Positions 1-9,458 of a stretch of DNA of 64,000 nucleotides are shown here, one piece after another. Under the pieces are notes generated by a model, which did not search any database, was not told the DNA's origin, and saw nothing but the letters and a program-made list of their open reading frames with translations. The stretch comes from Chitinophaga flava (lineage in GTDB: Bacteria > Bacteroidota > Bacteroidia > Chitinophagales > Chitinophagaceae): NCBI RefSeq assembly GCF_003308995.1, contig NZ_QFFJ01000002.1:3898706-3962705 (forward strand). Direction: 5' to 3'. The translations under genes and the position numbers were made by a program. Each line of letters begins with the position of its first letter. The first letter of the stretch is position 1.

Positions 1-78
1 TTACCAGTTGTATTACGTTACTGGATAATGGGCGCCGGTGTATTTTGCGGAGCGTGGGTATTACATAAAATATTCTGA
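1..78 (+). CDS. C-terminal end of a membrane protein (5' truncated by window edge)
   Basis: Frame 1 is open from base 1 to a TGA at 76-78 and encodes 25 residues ending in LHKIF. The peptide is hydrophobic (LPVVLRYW, GAGVFCGAW) and looks like the last transmembrane helix of an integral membrane protein with a short basic tail. The stop is directly followed by the stop of the convergent gene at 79, a zero-gap tail-to-tail arrangement seen several times in this window. The fragment is too short to name a family. Confidence 0.55.
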   Translation, partial: LPVVLRYWIMGAGVFCGAWVLHKIF

Positions 79-468
79 TCAGGGCCGTGTACGGGTAAAC
101 AGTACACATACAAACGCCACTGCCGCTGCTGCTACTGAAACATAAAGCGCAATGCCCGTTTGCGGGCAGATGCCAGCTTCACAACGTGAAAAAAGCAACA
201 TATTACGGAACGTCCAGGCCAACAGGAAACCAGCTACAAACAGGTTCATTCTTGCTACCCATTTGTTTTTAGACAGGAAGATAAGGGCTGCCGCCACTCC
301 CAGAAAAATATTCAATTTCCCAGGTTCTCCATAGCTCGACCCTGTAGTGTTTAATCCTGTAAAAAGCAGGTGCCGGCTTTCTATAGCAGCCCACGGGAGA
401 AATGCGCAAATAATCACTACCACTACAGCAAGAATCCCGATAACAGAAGTTTTAGACATGTAATTCAA
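79..468 (-). CDS. Small four-helix membrane protein, function unknown
   Basis: Encodes 129 residues with about four hydrophobic segments: residues 8-27, 53-65, 73-93 and 105-123. The first segment begins SVIGILAVVVVIICAFLPW and could be a signal anchor. There are two cysteines in the loop CEAGIC before the last helix. I do not recognise a family; polytopic inner-membrane localisation is inferred from hydrophobicity only. ATG context cannot separate residue 1 from Met4. The gene is convergent with the partial gene to its left and is separated from the peptidase gene on its right by a hairpin element. Confidence 0.6.
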   Translation of the reverse strand: MNYMSKTSVIGILAVVVVIICAFLPWAAIESRHLLFTGLNTTGSSYGEPGKLNIFLGVAAALIFLSKNKWVARMNLFVAGFLLAWTFRNMLLFSRCEAGICPQTGIALYVSVAAAAVAFVCVLFTRTRP

Positions 469-500
469 TTTGTTAAAGACCGCAAGTTAGAGATTTTTGA

Positions 501-564
501 TTTTTGATTTTTCGATTCAGTGATTTAAAATATTTTCAACATCACTGAATCGAAAATCAAAATA
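501..564 (-). terminator. Long inverted repeat, likely transcription terminator of the S9 peptidase gene
   Basis: The arms at 501-524 and 541-564 are nearly perfectly complementary (core cgattcagtgat / atcactgaatcg, extended by A/T-rich tails). A 16-nt AT-rich loop separates them. It lies just beyond the stop of the peptidase gene at 579, and the T-rich tract is on the correct side for minus-strand termination. The preceding run of repeated 'gatttttga' units suggests a duplicated spacer element. Confidence 0.55.
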
Positions 565-578
565 TCTTTCTATCCTCC

Positions 579-2759
579 TTATTTCCCTCCTGGTTCGCAG
601 TGCGCTTTCAGATAGTTAGTGTACAACGTAGAAAGATGTATGAAAGTTCCACTACCTTCAGAGATGCTGTGAGTGCGGTTTGGATAGGCCATGAACTGTA
701 TCTGCTTATTGTTTTTGATCAGTTCATTCAGCAACATTTCTGCATTCTGGTAATGTACGTTATCATCACCGGTACCATGAATATAGAGCAGATTGCCCTT
801 CAGATTGTGGGCATAGGTGATGGGAGACCCTTTAACAAAATCCTCCCGGTTTTCTTCCGGCAGGCCCATATAACGTTCCTGATAGATGTTGTCATAAGTA
901 AGCTGGTTACCTACTGCAGCGATAGCAATACCGGTTTTATAGATTTCAGGATACTGGAACATGAGGTTAAGCGTCATGGAACCGCCACCGCTCCAGCCCC
1001 ACACCGCTGTACGCGCAGGATCAATGAAAGCATATTTTTTCATCAGTGCCTGGGCAGCCTGGGCCTGATCGCGGGCATTGAGCACGCCCACTTTACGATA
1101 GATGCTTTTACGCCAGTAACGTCCTTTGGGAAGCGGTGTTCCTCTGTTATCCATCGACACATAGATATAACCATCAGCGGCCATGTCTCCGTCGTACAGA
1201 AAGTTGCGGCCTGCGCCGATAGCATCTAATGTGGTGGCGCCTGCAGGCTCACCATATACATAAAATACAACCGGATATTTTTTTGCCGGATTAAAATTCG
1301 CCGGTTTATGCATCCATCCATCGATAGTAACACCATCGGCAGTCTGAACCTGGAAGTACTCCACACATTTACCAGCGGAGGCTGATTCCCGGATCGCTTT
1401 GGCGACAACCTGGGTACCGCTGGTATGACCAGGCAGTTCCAGGTTTTCACTCACCGGATAGGTACATGCATTGCTGAACTGATGTATGGCCCAGGAGCTG
1501 GAGGGAGAAATCTGGTATTCGTGTGTACCGGGTTGGTCGGCAGGTGTTATGCGTTCTGCTTTGCCGCCGTTGAGCGATATTTTATACAGATACTGTTGTG
1601 TTGCATTATCAGGAGAGGCCATAAACCAGATCTGATTATTGGCTTCATCTATTTTAGCAATGCTGATCACATCATAGTTACCAGATGTCAGCAGCGTGGC
1701 TTTCCCGTTCTCTGCGTTTACATTATAAAGATGACGCCATCCATCCTGTTCGCTCACCCAGATAAATTCCTTTCCGTTACGGATAAAGTCCCATCCGGCA
1801 ATATTATCATCATCCCAGCGGGATTTCACATCGATCCAGGCGCTGTCTTTTTCTTCATACAGCGTACGTACTTTACCGTTAGTAGCATCGCAGAGCATAA
1901 TTTTACTGTCGTTTTGCTTACGGTTAAGTTGCTGTATGATCAGTTGTTTTTTTCCGGGCACCCATTCCATCCGTGGAATATAGTGCTGTTGCGCGTCTCC
2001 GGGTACTTCCATCCATCGGGTACCGGCAGTCTGAATATCAACCACGCCTACACGACAGGCTGAAGGGCTCTCTCCTGCTACAGGGTATTCTACCGGCACG
2101 GTAAAGGAATAGATGGAATCAGTATTGTTGATCATGAGGAAGTCGCGGATTTTGGTAGCATCAATCTGCCAGTAGGCAATACTTTTGCTATCGGGGCTCC
2201 AGCGGAAACCGTCGCGGCAGCCGAATTCTTCTTCATAGGCCCAGTCGAAAGTACCGTTGATAAATCGGCGGGTACCGTTGGTGGTGAGTGCTTTAGTTTC
2301 ACCTGTTTTCAGATCTTCCACGTAGAGGTTGTGGTCACTGACATAGGCGGCCTTTGTACCGTCGGGTGAGAGTTTGGCAAACATGAGGGAAGAAGCAGGT
2401 TTATCTTTACCCAGCTGTTGCATTTTACCGGATGTCAGGTCTAACAGCCAGTAATCGCCGCGTGTTTCATAACGCCATACTTTCTTTGCGTTGGTGTAGA
2501 TCAGCAGTTTTTTTTCATCAGCGGAGAAATGAAAATCCCGGATAGGTAGCGCTTTGGCGGTGCCTGCCGGCGTGTATTGTGAGGAGGGTACTACCACGGT
2601 GGGAGCTGCTCCGGATAACGGGCTGGCGACAATGCCCTGTGGTTCGGCTTTTAGTATAGCCCGCCCATCGCGGGACCATCTGATTCCTTTTCCTGGTTGG
2701 GCAAACAGACTGGTGCTGCTCACTGCCAACACGATGACCAATAGTGTTATTTTCTTCAT
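579..2759 (-). CDS. Dipeptidyl peptidase IV-type S9 serine peptidase, exported
   Basis: Removes N-terminal dipeptides (typically Xaa-Pro) from peptides, probably in the periplasm or on the cell surface. The chosen start, MKKITLLV at 2759, begins a signal peptide ending near SSTSLFA-Q; the in-frame upstream start at 2813 would bury it. The first two-thirds form the DPP-IV beta-propeller and contain the DWAYEEEFG motif, whose Glu pair binds the substrate amino terminus. The C-terminal alpha/beta-hydrolase domain has GWSGGGS (nucleophile Ser about 590 of 726), HGTGDDN (Asp about 665) and NRTHS (His about 697), so the triad is complete. Length is typical for bacterial DPP-IV. No partner genes are adjacent, and the gene is probably monocistronic. 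Confidence 0.93.
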   Translation of the reverse strand: MKKITLLVIVLAVSSTSLFAQPGKGIRWSRDGRAILKAEPQGIVASPLSGAAPTVVVPSSQYTPAGTAKALPIRDFHFSADEKKLLIYTNAKKVWRYETRGDYWLLDLTSGKMQQLGKDKPASSLMFAKLSPDGTKAAYVSDHNLYVEDLKTGETKALTTNGTRRFINGTFDWAYEEEFGCRDGFRWSPDSKSIAYWQIDATKIRDFLMINNTDSIYSFTVPVEYPVAGESPSACRVGVVDIQTAGTRWMEVPGDAQQHYIPRMEWVPGKKQLIIQQLNRKQNDSKIMLCDATNGKVRTLYEEKDSAWIDVKSRWDDDNIAGWDFIRNGKEFIWVSEQDGWRHLYNVNAENGKATLLTSGNYDVISIAKIDEANNQIWFMASPDNATQQYLYKISLNGGKAERITPADQPGTHEYQISPSSSWAIHQFSNACTYPVSENLELPGHTSGTQVVAKAIRESASAGKCVEYFQVQTADGVTIDGWMHKPANFNPAKKYPVVFYVYGEPAGATTLDAIGAGRNFLYDGDMAADGYIYVSMDNRGTPLPKGRYWRKSIYRKVGVLNARDQAQAAQALMKKYAFIDPARTAVWGWSGGGSMTLNLMFQYPEIYKTGIAIAAVGNQLTYDNIYQERYMGLPEENREDFVKGSPITYAHNLKGNLLYIHGTGDDNVHYQNAEMLLNELIKNNKQIQFMAYPNRTHSISEGSGTFIHLSTLYTNYLKAHCEPGGK

Positions 2760-3042
2760 TGTGGATATATAAAACACAATGGTAGCCAAAATTTTAGAAG
2801 TAGACTGCAACAATATTGACCAATTAGAGCAACTGGTTGGAGATGGTTAACTTCGGAAGATAAAAACTTTTTTAACTTTTTTTGAGATATGTGGATAAAA
2901 AAGTGATCATATTGAAAAAAAATAATTTCTTTTTTTATATTTTTATGCAATTAATAACAATTAATTAATGATTATCAGCTGGTTATCAGACCTGCCAGCA
3001 GCCTTTATTTTTAAATTATTATCCTGGAAAAACCATCTGGTT

Positions 3043-3300
3043 ATGATACACGTTACCTTATCTTATAAAAACCGCGAATTCTTCCAATTTGAAGACACTT
3101 TTCTGGCCCAGATTGCCGAGAACACCAAAAAACTACTGTATGCCCTGCTCGAAGATATATATGACCTTCTTGCCCTTGAAAACGGCCATTTCCGTATCAA
3201 CCTGGACAATCATCCTAAAATAGAAGTGGAAGGCTTTAGTACCGACCTCCGTAATCAGATCGAACGTACCCTGCGTGGTGAATACGATTACGAATATTGA
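3043..3300 (+). CDS. Small conserved-looking protein, function unknown
   Basis: From the internal ATG at 3043 (MIHVTLSYKN) the frame encodes 85 residues. The upstream ATG at 2968 would add 25 residues of uncharacteristic sequence lying in an AT-rich spacer, so the shorter form is preferred. The product is acidic at its C terminus (GEYDYEY) and predicted to mix helix and strand, without a signal peptide or membrane helix. No family is recognised. It precedes the UPF0126 gene on the same strand by about 65 bp and may be co-transcribed with it. Confidence 0.6.
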   Translation: MIHVTLSYKNREFFQFEDTFLAQIAENTKKLLYALLEDIYDLLALENGHFRINLDNHPKIEVEGFSTDLRNQIERTLRGEYDYEY

Positions 3301-3364
3301 TCTATTCCGACGGTGAAGTAATTCCTTCAGACTGTTTATCTTGCGGTAAAATCAGACGAGAGAA

Positions 3365-3979
3365 ATGCAACTCACCTATATACAGGGGCTGGAACTATGC
3401 GGCACCTTTGCATTCGCTGTTTCCGGTGCAACAGCAGCTATTAATAAATCCTATGATGTTATCGGGCTCCTGGCCCTTGCTTTCATTACCGCTATTGGAG
3501 GCGGGACTATACGTGATCTGCTGATCGGCGCCACTCCTGTAGCCTGGATGACCGATGAACTCAGTAATACTGCGATCATCGCGGCCGCTGTCATCGCTGC
3601 TGTATTTTTCTCCTATGTAAAAAGACTGCAACGCTGGCTTAATATTTTTGATGCCATTGGTTTGGGGTTATTCACTATCACCGGCATCAACAAAGGCATG
3701 GCTGCAGGGCTGCCAGTGCCGGTATGCGTAGCATTGGGTGTTATCACCGGAGCATTCGGAGGACTGCTCCGCGATGTTATTACCGGTGAACAACCAATTC
3801 TGTTTACCCGTGAGATCTATGCAGTAGCCTCCATAGCGGGCGGTTGTCTTTATATACTGGCAGGACGTTTTACCAGCTGCTCCGGCGATATCATACAGAG
3901 TATATCCGTTACCGTTATAGTAAGTATACGACTCTTAAGTCTGCGTTATAACTGGCAACTACCACGTATACGACAATAA
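3365..3979 (+). CDS. UPF0126 / TRIC-like membrane channel protein
   Basis: This 204-residue polytopic membrane protein contains two internally duplicated halves. Each half carries the family hallmark of a glycine-rich turn followed by Arg-Asp: GGGTIRDLLIG in the first half and GAFGGLLRDVITG in the second. Members are related to trimeric intracellular cation channels and to E. coli YadS; their physiological ions are not firmly established. About seven hydrophobic segments are visible. It sits between a small unknown gene and marC on the same strand, with about 66 bp on either side, which suggests a loose cluster of inner-membrane proteins. Confidence 0.88.
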   Translation: MQLTYIQGLELCGTFAFAVSGATAAINKSYDVIGLLALAFITAIGGGTIRDLLIGATPVAWMTDELSNTAIIAAAVIAAVFFSYVKRLQRWLNIFDAIGLGLFTITGINKGMAAGLPVPVCVALGVITGAFGGLLRDVITGEQPILFTREIYAVASIAGGCLYILAGRFTSCSGDIIQSISVTVIVSIRLLSLRYNWQLPRIRQ

Positions 3980-4045
3980 AAAATAATATTTAGAGATTTT
4001 GAATTTTTGAAATATATGGATTAATAAATTTCCTATATTGCTATT

Positions 4046-4690
4046 ATGATGTCTCTGTTCGATAATTACTTCGCGTTTGCCACTACAGTATTCATGGGAT
4101 TGCTGGCTATTGTCAATCCTATCTCCGCTATTCCCGTTTTTATGGAGCTTACTTCCTATATGGATAAAAAAGCGAAGCGGAACATTGCCACCAAATCCGT
4201 GCTGATAGCCTTCTGTATCATACTGGTATTTAGTGTGGCCGGGAAGCTGATCTTTCACGTATTTGGGATTACTCTGGCCGCGCTGCGTGTAACAGGTGGT
4301 ATCCTGGTATTTGTGATCGGTTATGAAATGGTGCGCGGTAAAAACGAGAACGTCCAGTCCGAGAAACTGGGTGACCAGCCTGTAAAGGCAGATCAGGGCA
4401 TCAGTGTGGCTATCACTCCGCTGGCTATGCCATTACTGGCAGGCCCCGGTGCTATTACTACTTCCATGAGCTATTCCGCCGCCAAAGACCTGACTCATCT
4501 CGCCATTGTTATGGCTGTATACGCCATTATATGTTACATCACCTATTTATTGTTTATCGCCGGTGAACGTATTGTCAGCATTATTGGTACTAACGTTATG
4601 ATGGTAATAACCAAGATGATGGGGCTTATCCTCGCAGTGATAGGGGTTCAGATGTTTGCCCTTGGCCTTAAAGAGCTGTTCAACTTCTAA
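4046..4690 (+). CDS. MarC family integral membrane protein
   Basis: This 214-residue protein has about six transmembrane segments. It matches the MarC/UPF0056 family through the N-terminal segment FMGLLAIVNPISAIPVFMEL and the later ITPLAMPLLAGPGAITT segment, both family hallmarks. The function of MarC proteins is unresolved; the old link to multiple antibiotic resistance is not supported for E. coli MarC. The start is one of two consecutive ATG codons. A TATATTG sequence at 4034-4040 lies just before it, so the transcript may have almost no leader. No terminator hairpin is visible directly downstream. Confidence 0.9.
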   Translation: MMSLFDNYFAFATTVFMGLLAIVNPISAIPVFMELTSYMDKKAKRNIATKSVLIAFCIILVFSVAGKLIFHVFGITLAALRVTGGILVFVIGYEMVRGKNENVQSEKLGDQPVKADQGISVAITPLAMPLLAGPGAITTSMSYSAAKDLTHLAIVMAVYAIICYITYLLFIAGERIVSIIGTNVMMVITKMMGLILAVIGVQMFALGLKELFNF

Positions 4691-5071
4691 TTTTTCCCTC
4701 CCTTTACAACAATTTCAAATCGTTTCGTGTTATTTAAGCAATGACGCGGACGAAATAGTTATCCAGTTATTTGATAAACAGCTATTGGCGTGGACCACTT
4801 TGAGTTTGTTCAGTACACACACATCATCCAGGGAAAGTTAACCCGATATGACAAATTAATTTATTATAGGGCAGTCTGATTAATCAAATCCTCCATTTTT
4901 TTAGTTCTACAACATTCATGTCGAAGGACATGTCAATATACTTTTGTGATCATTAATTTTTTTAGTTGAACAACAGGTAAATATCCGTTATTGATTACTA
5001 GGTGGATGTTACCGTTCCCTTTTTTCAATAGGAACAAAAGAAATCAATATAGACGGAACAGTTAGCAAAAA
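4691..5071. other. Gene-free spacer with two similar direct repeats
   Basis: About 380 bp lie between marC and the terminator of the efflux operon. No ORF with protein-like character is present. Two near-identical 20-nt direct repeats occur at 4895-4914 and 4955-4975, of the form T-run followed by agtt(ct/ga)acaaca. Between them is a small hairpin catgtc-gaag-gacatg at about 4917-4932. The repeats could be regulator sites left from a lost gene. Confidence 0.4.
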
Positions 5072-5106
5072 GCCGTCCCGAGTCCTCGGGACGGCATGTT
5101 TTTTTT
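5072..5106. terminator. Bidirectional intrinsic terminator
   Basis: A perfect 11-bp stem, gccgtcccgag / ctcgggacggc (5072-5082 and 5085-5095), has a 2-nt apparent loop. It is flanked by A5 on the left and a T-run on the right. It lies 11 bp beyond the stop of the efflux adaptor gene on the minus strand and can terminate transcription in both directions. Confidence 0.85.
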
Positions 5107-5116
5107 ACAGTTGAAG

Positions 5117-6208
5117 TTAATGAATGATAGTACCCTCCTTGATTTCGTCAGTAGCATTCACAATCACCTCATCTCCTGCTCTCAGGTCTCCAAACACTTC
5201 TGTGGAATCGTTATGATGATTTCCTTCCTGTACATCCACCCACCTGGTACGATGTTCTTTCAGCAGCACTACATACTTTTTTTCTGTAGACATCACCACG
5301 GCTGAAGAAGGCACTACCAAGGCGGCCGCCGAACCATTTACCGGCATGGTGATTTCTGCATACATACCTGGTTTGAGGGTGCGTGAACTGTTTTCTACAT
5401 CTATCTCCACAGCTTCGGAACGATACCGGTCATTCAGTGTACCTGCCTCACGGGAAATTGTTCCCTGAAAGGTTTTCCCGGGCATGGCATTTACGCCAAA
5501 GTTCACACCCGATTGGTTCATCAGCTGCCCACTATAAATTTCAGGCACCTGTAAAACCAACCTCAGCTTATCCTCCTCTTCCAGCATCAGCATAGGTTTA
5601 TCTCCTACTTTAGTATCGGGGCCTACCAGCGCACCAGGGTGAATATTTCTTTCTGTGATCACACCATCAAATGGTGCTGTTACAGTCAGATAATCACGCA
5701 TAACACCTCTTGCCCGCAGATTGGCCTGTTCGCTGTTCATCAATGCACTATCCGCCAGCATACGGGCTTTGGAAAGTTCCAGATCGTGTGCGGAAATAGT
5801 GCCTGGTGTTTCATCGCTGGTAGCTATCGTGCGCTCATAATTATCCTTGCTCGCTGCATACATAGCAGCCGCCTGCAGATACTTCGACTGCGCTGCATAA
5901 TATTGTTGTGTGATCTCCGGAGCATCCAGCACCAGCAGTACCTGTCCCTTTTTTACACGAGAGCCGCGATCTACCAGAACACGATTTACAAAACCATTTA
6001 CTCTCGGATAAATGCTCACTTTCTGAAATGCCTCCAGTGTGCCAGGCAGACGAATACTCCCCGACAACGGCTCCTGTACCACCTTTGCCAGCTGGTATTG
6101 CCGTCCTTTGGCGACAGGCTCCCTGTATTCCGGTGTAGCTTCCGAATGACAGGCTGCCAGCGCAACTGCCAGCCCCAGCATCATCCAAACAATATGTATA
6201 TTTTTCAT
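5117..6208 (-). CDS. RND efflux periplasmic adaptor (membrane fusion) lipoprotein
   Basis: The 363-residue adaptor couples the RND pump to the TolC-like outer-membrane factor. A lipoprotein signal peptide ends in the lipobox LAAC with Cys20 as the lipidation site. The HlyD-type architecture is clear. A biotinyl-lipoyl-like half (YPRVNGFVNRVLVDRGSRVKKG) is followed by a helical hairpin rich in Ala and Gln. The second lipoyl half contains TAPFDGVITERNIHPGALV, followed by a beta-barrel and a membrane-proximal domain. It is the last gene of a three- or four-gene operon, starting 21 bp after the pump gene, and is followed by a strong terminator. Confidence 0.93.
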   Translation of the reverse strand: MKNIHIVWMMLGLAVALAACHSEATPEYREPVAKGRQYQLAKVVQEPLSGSIRLPGTLEAFQKVSIYPRVNGFVNRVLVDRGSRVKKGQVLLVLDAPEITQQYYAAQSKYLQAAAMYAASKDNYERTIATSDETPGTISAHDLELSKARMLADSALMNSEQANLRARGVMRDYLTVTAPFDGVITERNIHPGALVGPDTKVGDKPMLMLEEEDKLRLVLQVPEIYSGQLMNQSGVNFGVNAMPGKTFQGTISREAGTLNDRYRSEAVEIDVENSSRTLKPGMYAEITMPVNGSAAALVVPSSAVVMSTEKKYVVLLKEHRTRWVDVQEGNHHNDSTEVFGDLRAGDEVIVNATDEIKEGTIIH

Positions 6209-6229
6209 AAATAATATTTTTTATAGTAT

Positions 6230-9200
6230 TTAAAGATCTGTAGGCATTAAGGAAGGTGATTCCATGGTTGTTTTTCGTTGTACCCTCGCATATACCAGCG
6301 GAAGTACCAGTAGTGCAGCGAATGTAGAGGCAATCAGCCCTCCTATCACCGCACGACCCAGCGGAGCTGTCTGATCACCTGCTTCTCCCAAACCGGATGC
6401 CATTGGAATCATACCAGCAATCATAGCCAGACTCGTCATCAGGATCGGCCTTAAACGAATACCCGCGCTCACCACTGCCGCCTTACCTGCATCACCATAA
6501 GACAAACGTAATTTCTCTGCATTGGTAACAATCAGGATGGCATTGGCCACCGATACACCGGTAGACATGATCATCCCCATGTAAGATTGCAGGTTGAGCG
6601 TAGCACCGGTCAGTAGCAAGGCCAGTAAAGCACCCACGATTACTGCCGGCACAGTAGACAACACTACCAAAGACAGTTTAAATGACTGATAGTTGGCTGC
6701 CAGTAAAAGGAAGATCACCACTACTGCTATGGCCAACCCATGCTGCAAACTGTCCAGCGTCTCCATCAGCAGACTGGAAGCGCCTTTCAGCTCTACTACC
6801 AGACCTTTTGGCGGCACGCCTGCTGCGGCCACTACTTTCTGCACTGCTGCAGTAGCTGCTCCCAGATCTTTACCCGAAACGTTCGCACTAACGGTAACGA
6901 ACCTACGTGGCCCGGAACGATCATATTCTCCCGGCATCTCACCGGTTCTGAAAGTAGCTACGTCTGCCAGCACAGGTCTGGGTTGTCCGGGCACCAGCGG
7001 AATTTCCTTCAGGTCGTTGACAGCCGTCATACTGTATTCCGGCACCTGTACCTGCACCTGGTAAGTATAGGCCACCTTCTCATCCAGCCACTGGTTTTTT
7101 TCTGTAAAACGACTGGAAGATGTGGAAGCTGTTACCGAACGCGCCACCTGATAAATATTTAATCCCATCTGCGCCAGCTTTAACCGGTCGACCTGAATAT
7201 TGATAACCGGGAAATGCAGGGGCTGCGCTATCTGTACATCACGCAGATAAGATATTTTTTTCAGACGCTCCACCAATCCTTCTGCAAACCCGGCTATCTG
7301 CTTCATATCTTTTCCTGCTACACGCAGTTCTATCGGAGTAGCAGCACCCTGCGCCATGATCTTTTCTGTCAGATCAATCGGTTCAAAAGACAAACGCATC
7401 TCCGGTATCTTAGCTCTGATATTGGCGCGCAGCCTGTCTTTCAGTTTTTCAATGTCTACCTTGTAATCCTCATCCAGGTTTACCTGCAATACCGCTTCAT
7501 GGGTACCGCTGTTGAAGATATACAGGTTACTGGTACCATAACTGCTGGGTATCAGTCCTACATAGGCGGAGCTGATAGCTACATGTCCGTTTACTGTACT
7601 GTCGATGATGTCCAGTACTTCGTGCAGACTAGCTTCTGTACGCTCCAGCCGGGTACCATCCGGCATCCGCAGCCGTAGCTGAAACTGGCCTGCATTCACA
7701 TGCGGCATCAAGTCTTTCCCTATCCACCAGTAAAAGCCCCCTGCCAGGAGTAAGGCTCCAATCACATATACGCCTACGATGAGCCGGGAACGTTTCATAC
7801 CGTTCTCCAGCACCTGTATAAACCGGCCTTTGAAACGTTCAAAAAAATCCTTTTTGTCTGATGCTGTTGTTTCCTGATGCTCAAGATGTTCTTTTACTTC
7901 CGCTATTTCAGCATTATCGAGTGCCAAACCAGCGTGGGCATGATTAAATTTCTCCGCTTTCAGCCACCAGTTGGATACCACAGGAACCAGCGTTTGTGCG
8001 GCAAAGTAAGAGGCAATCATCGCAAAGCCAATAGACAAAGACAATGGCAGGAACATCGCTTTGGGAACACCGGTCATAATAAAGGACGGTGCAAACACTG
8101 CCAGGATACACAATAATATCAGCAACAGCGGAAACGCTATTTCCTCGCAGGCATCAAATATGGCGCGCCGAATGGGCTTACCCATTTCCAGATGCTGATG
8201 TATGTTTTCGATGGTCACCGTAGCCTGGTCTACCAGGATACCGATGGCCAGTGCCAATCCGCTTAGTGTCATCAGATTGATGGTTTGCCCTGCCAGCTGT
8301 AATCCCATCACGGCACACAATACGGCAATGGGAATGGTGACCACTACCACAAGGCAGCTGCGCAGGTCACGCAGGAAAAGCAACACCATCAGCCCAGTGA
8401 GCAAAGCTCCCAGCAAACCTTCTGTTACCAGGCTTTTCACGGCATTAATCACAAATACGGACTGGTCAAACTCATAGGATATTTTCACATCATCAGGAAG
8501 GAGATTCTGCATCTCCGGTAGTTTGGCCTTCAGTTTTTTTACCACTTCCCACGTCGAAGCATCGGCTGTTTTTACAATCGGGATGTAAACCGAACGTTTT
8601 CCGTTTACCAGCGCATAATCCACGGTTACATCCGCCGCATCAGCCACCCTGGCCACGTCTTTCACAAAAACAGTGGCATTACCGTTTGTCACCACCGGAA
8701 TTTCACCGAAATCCTCTACCTCTTTCTCCAGGGAATTGATAGTGGTCACAAACATGGTATTATTGATACGGATATTACCGGAAGGCGTCATCACATTGTT
8801 TTTAGCAATGGCTTCCACTACTTCATCGGCTGCCAGATTAAAACTACGCAGACGTTGCGGGTCCACATTGATTACCACGGAACGGGAATTGGCGCCAAAA
8901 GGAGGCGGAGCCGACAATCCCGGCACCGATGCAAACATAGGCCGGATACGGGTAGCGGCCAGGTCGGAAATCTCTTTCAGCGGCCTGTTAGGACTACTGA
9001 GTACCAGCTCTCCCACCGGCAGTGAAGACGCATCAAAACGTACCACCTGCGGCGGCAGGGCTCCCGGAGGAAAAAGCTTCATCGCTCTGTTTACCTGTAA
9101 AGCCACCTGGGCGGACGCCTCCGCCATATCGGTATTTTCATAAAAGGTCAACTTCAATAACGTTAACCCCTGTATGTTTTTGGTGGAGATATTTTTCACA

Positions 9201-9427
9201 CCATTTACATATAAAAACTGATCCTGCAGGCCGGTAGCAAAAAAGCCTTCCATCTGTTTTGGAGACATACCACCATAAGGCTCTATCACATATATAGTGG
9301 GCAGGTTCAGTTTGGGAAAGATATCTATGGGAATATTAAATATAGCCAGTATAGAAAAGAGCAGCATGCCAGCGGTGATTACCACCACTGTAATCGGCTT
9401 TTTCAAGGCGGAAGAAACTAAAGACAT
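6230..9427 (-). CDS. RND family efflux transporter (inner-membrane pump, HAE/CusA-like)
   Basis: The proton-driven pump subunit has 1065 residues from MSLVSSALKKPITVVV. The longer in-frame start at 9574 would run inside the upstream tolC-like gene and lacks a membrane-like N terminus. Two duplicated halves are visible, each with a large periplasmic loop and a six-helix bundle. The TM4 motif reads GILVDQATVTIEN: the first Asp of the usual LVDD relay pair is kept and the second is Gln, as happens in several RND subgroups. Length is typical (about 1030-1070). Adaptor and outer-membrane factor genes flank it. Substrate cannot be read from sequence; drugs, organic compounds or metals are all possible. 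Confidence 0.93.
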   Translation of the reverse strand: MSLVSSALKKPITVVVITAGMLLFSILAIFNIPIDIFPKLNLPTIYVIEPYGGMSPKQMEGFFATGLQDQFLYVNGVKNISTKNIQGLTLLKLTFYENTDMAEASAQVALQVNRAMKLFPPGALPPQVVRFDASSLPVGELVLSSPNRPLKEISDLAATRIRPMFASVPGLSAPPPFGANSRSVVINVDPQRLRSFNLAADEVVEAIAKNNVMTPSGNIRINNTMFVTTINSLEKEVEDFGEIPVVTNGNATVFVKDVARVADAADVTVDYALVNGKRSVYIPIVKTADASTWEVVKKLKAKLPEMQNLLPDDVKISYEFDQSVFVINAVKSLVTEGLLGALLTGLMVLLFLRDLRSCLVVVVTIPIAVLCAVMGLQLAGQTINLMTLSGLALAIGILVDQATVTIENIHQHLEMGKPIRRAIFDACEEIAFPLLLILLCILAVFAPSFIMTGVPKAMFLPLSLSIGFAMIASYFAAQTLVPVVSNWWLKAEKFNHAHAGLALDNAEIAEVKEHLEHQETTASDKKDFFERFKGRFIQVLENGMKRSRLIVGVYVIGALLLAGGFYWWIGKDLMPHVNAGQFQLRLRMPDGTRLERTEASLHEVLDIIDSTVNGHVAISSAYVGLIPSSYGTSNLYIFNSGTHEAVLQVNLDEDYKVDIEKLKDRLRANIRAKIPEMRLSFEPIDLTEKIMAQGAATPIELRVAGKDMKQIAGFAEGLVERLKKISYLRDVQIAQPLHFPVINIQVDRLKLAQMGLNIYQVARSVTASTSSSRFTEKNQWLDEKVAYTYQVQVQVPEYSMTAVNDLKEIPLVPGQPRPVLADVATFRTGEMPGEYDRSGPRRFVTVSANVSGKDLGAATAAVQKVVAAAGVPPKGLVVELKGASSLLMETLDSLQHGLAIAVVVIFLLLAANYQSFKLSLVVLSTVPAVIVGALLALLLTGATLNLQSYMGMIMSTGVSVANAILIVTNAEKLRLSYGDAGKAAVVSAGIRLRPILMTSLAMIAGMIPMASGLGEAGDQTAPLGRAVIGGLIASTFAALLVLPLVYARVQRKTTMESPSLMPTDL

Positions 9428-9458
9428 AAGAATAACTTTAAGATGAAAACCTCCTTCT

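Noticed and set aside
1425..2063. 212-codon plus-strand frame inside the peptidase gene
   Set aside because: Antisense to a complete DPP-IV with intact catalytic triad; no start context or family features.
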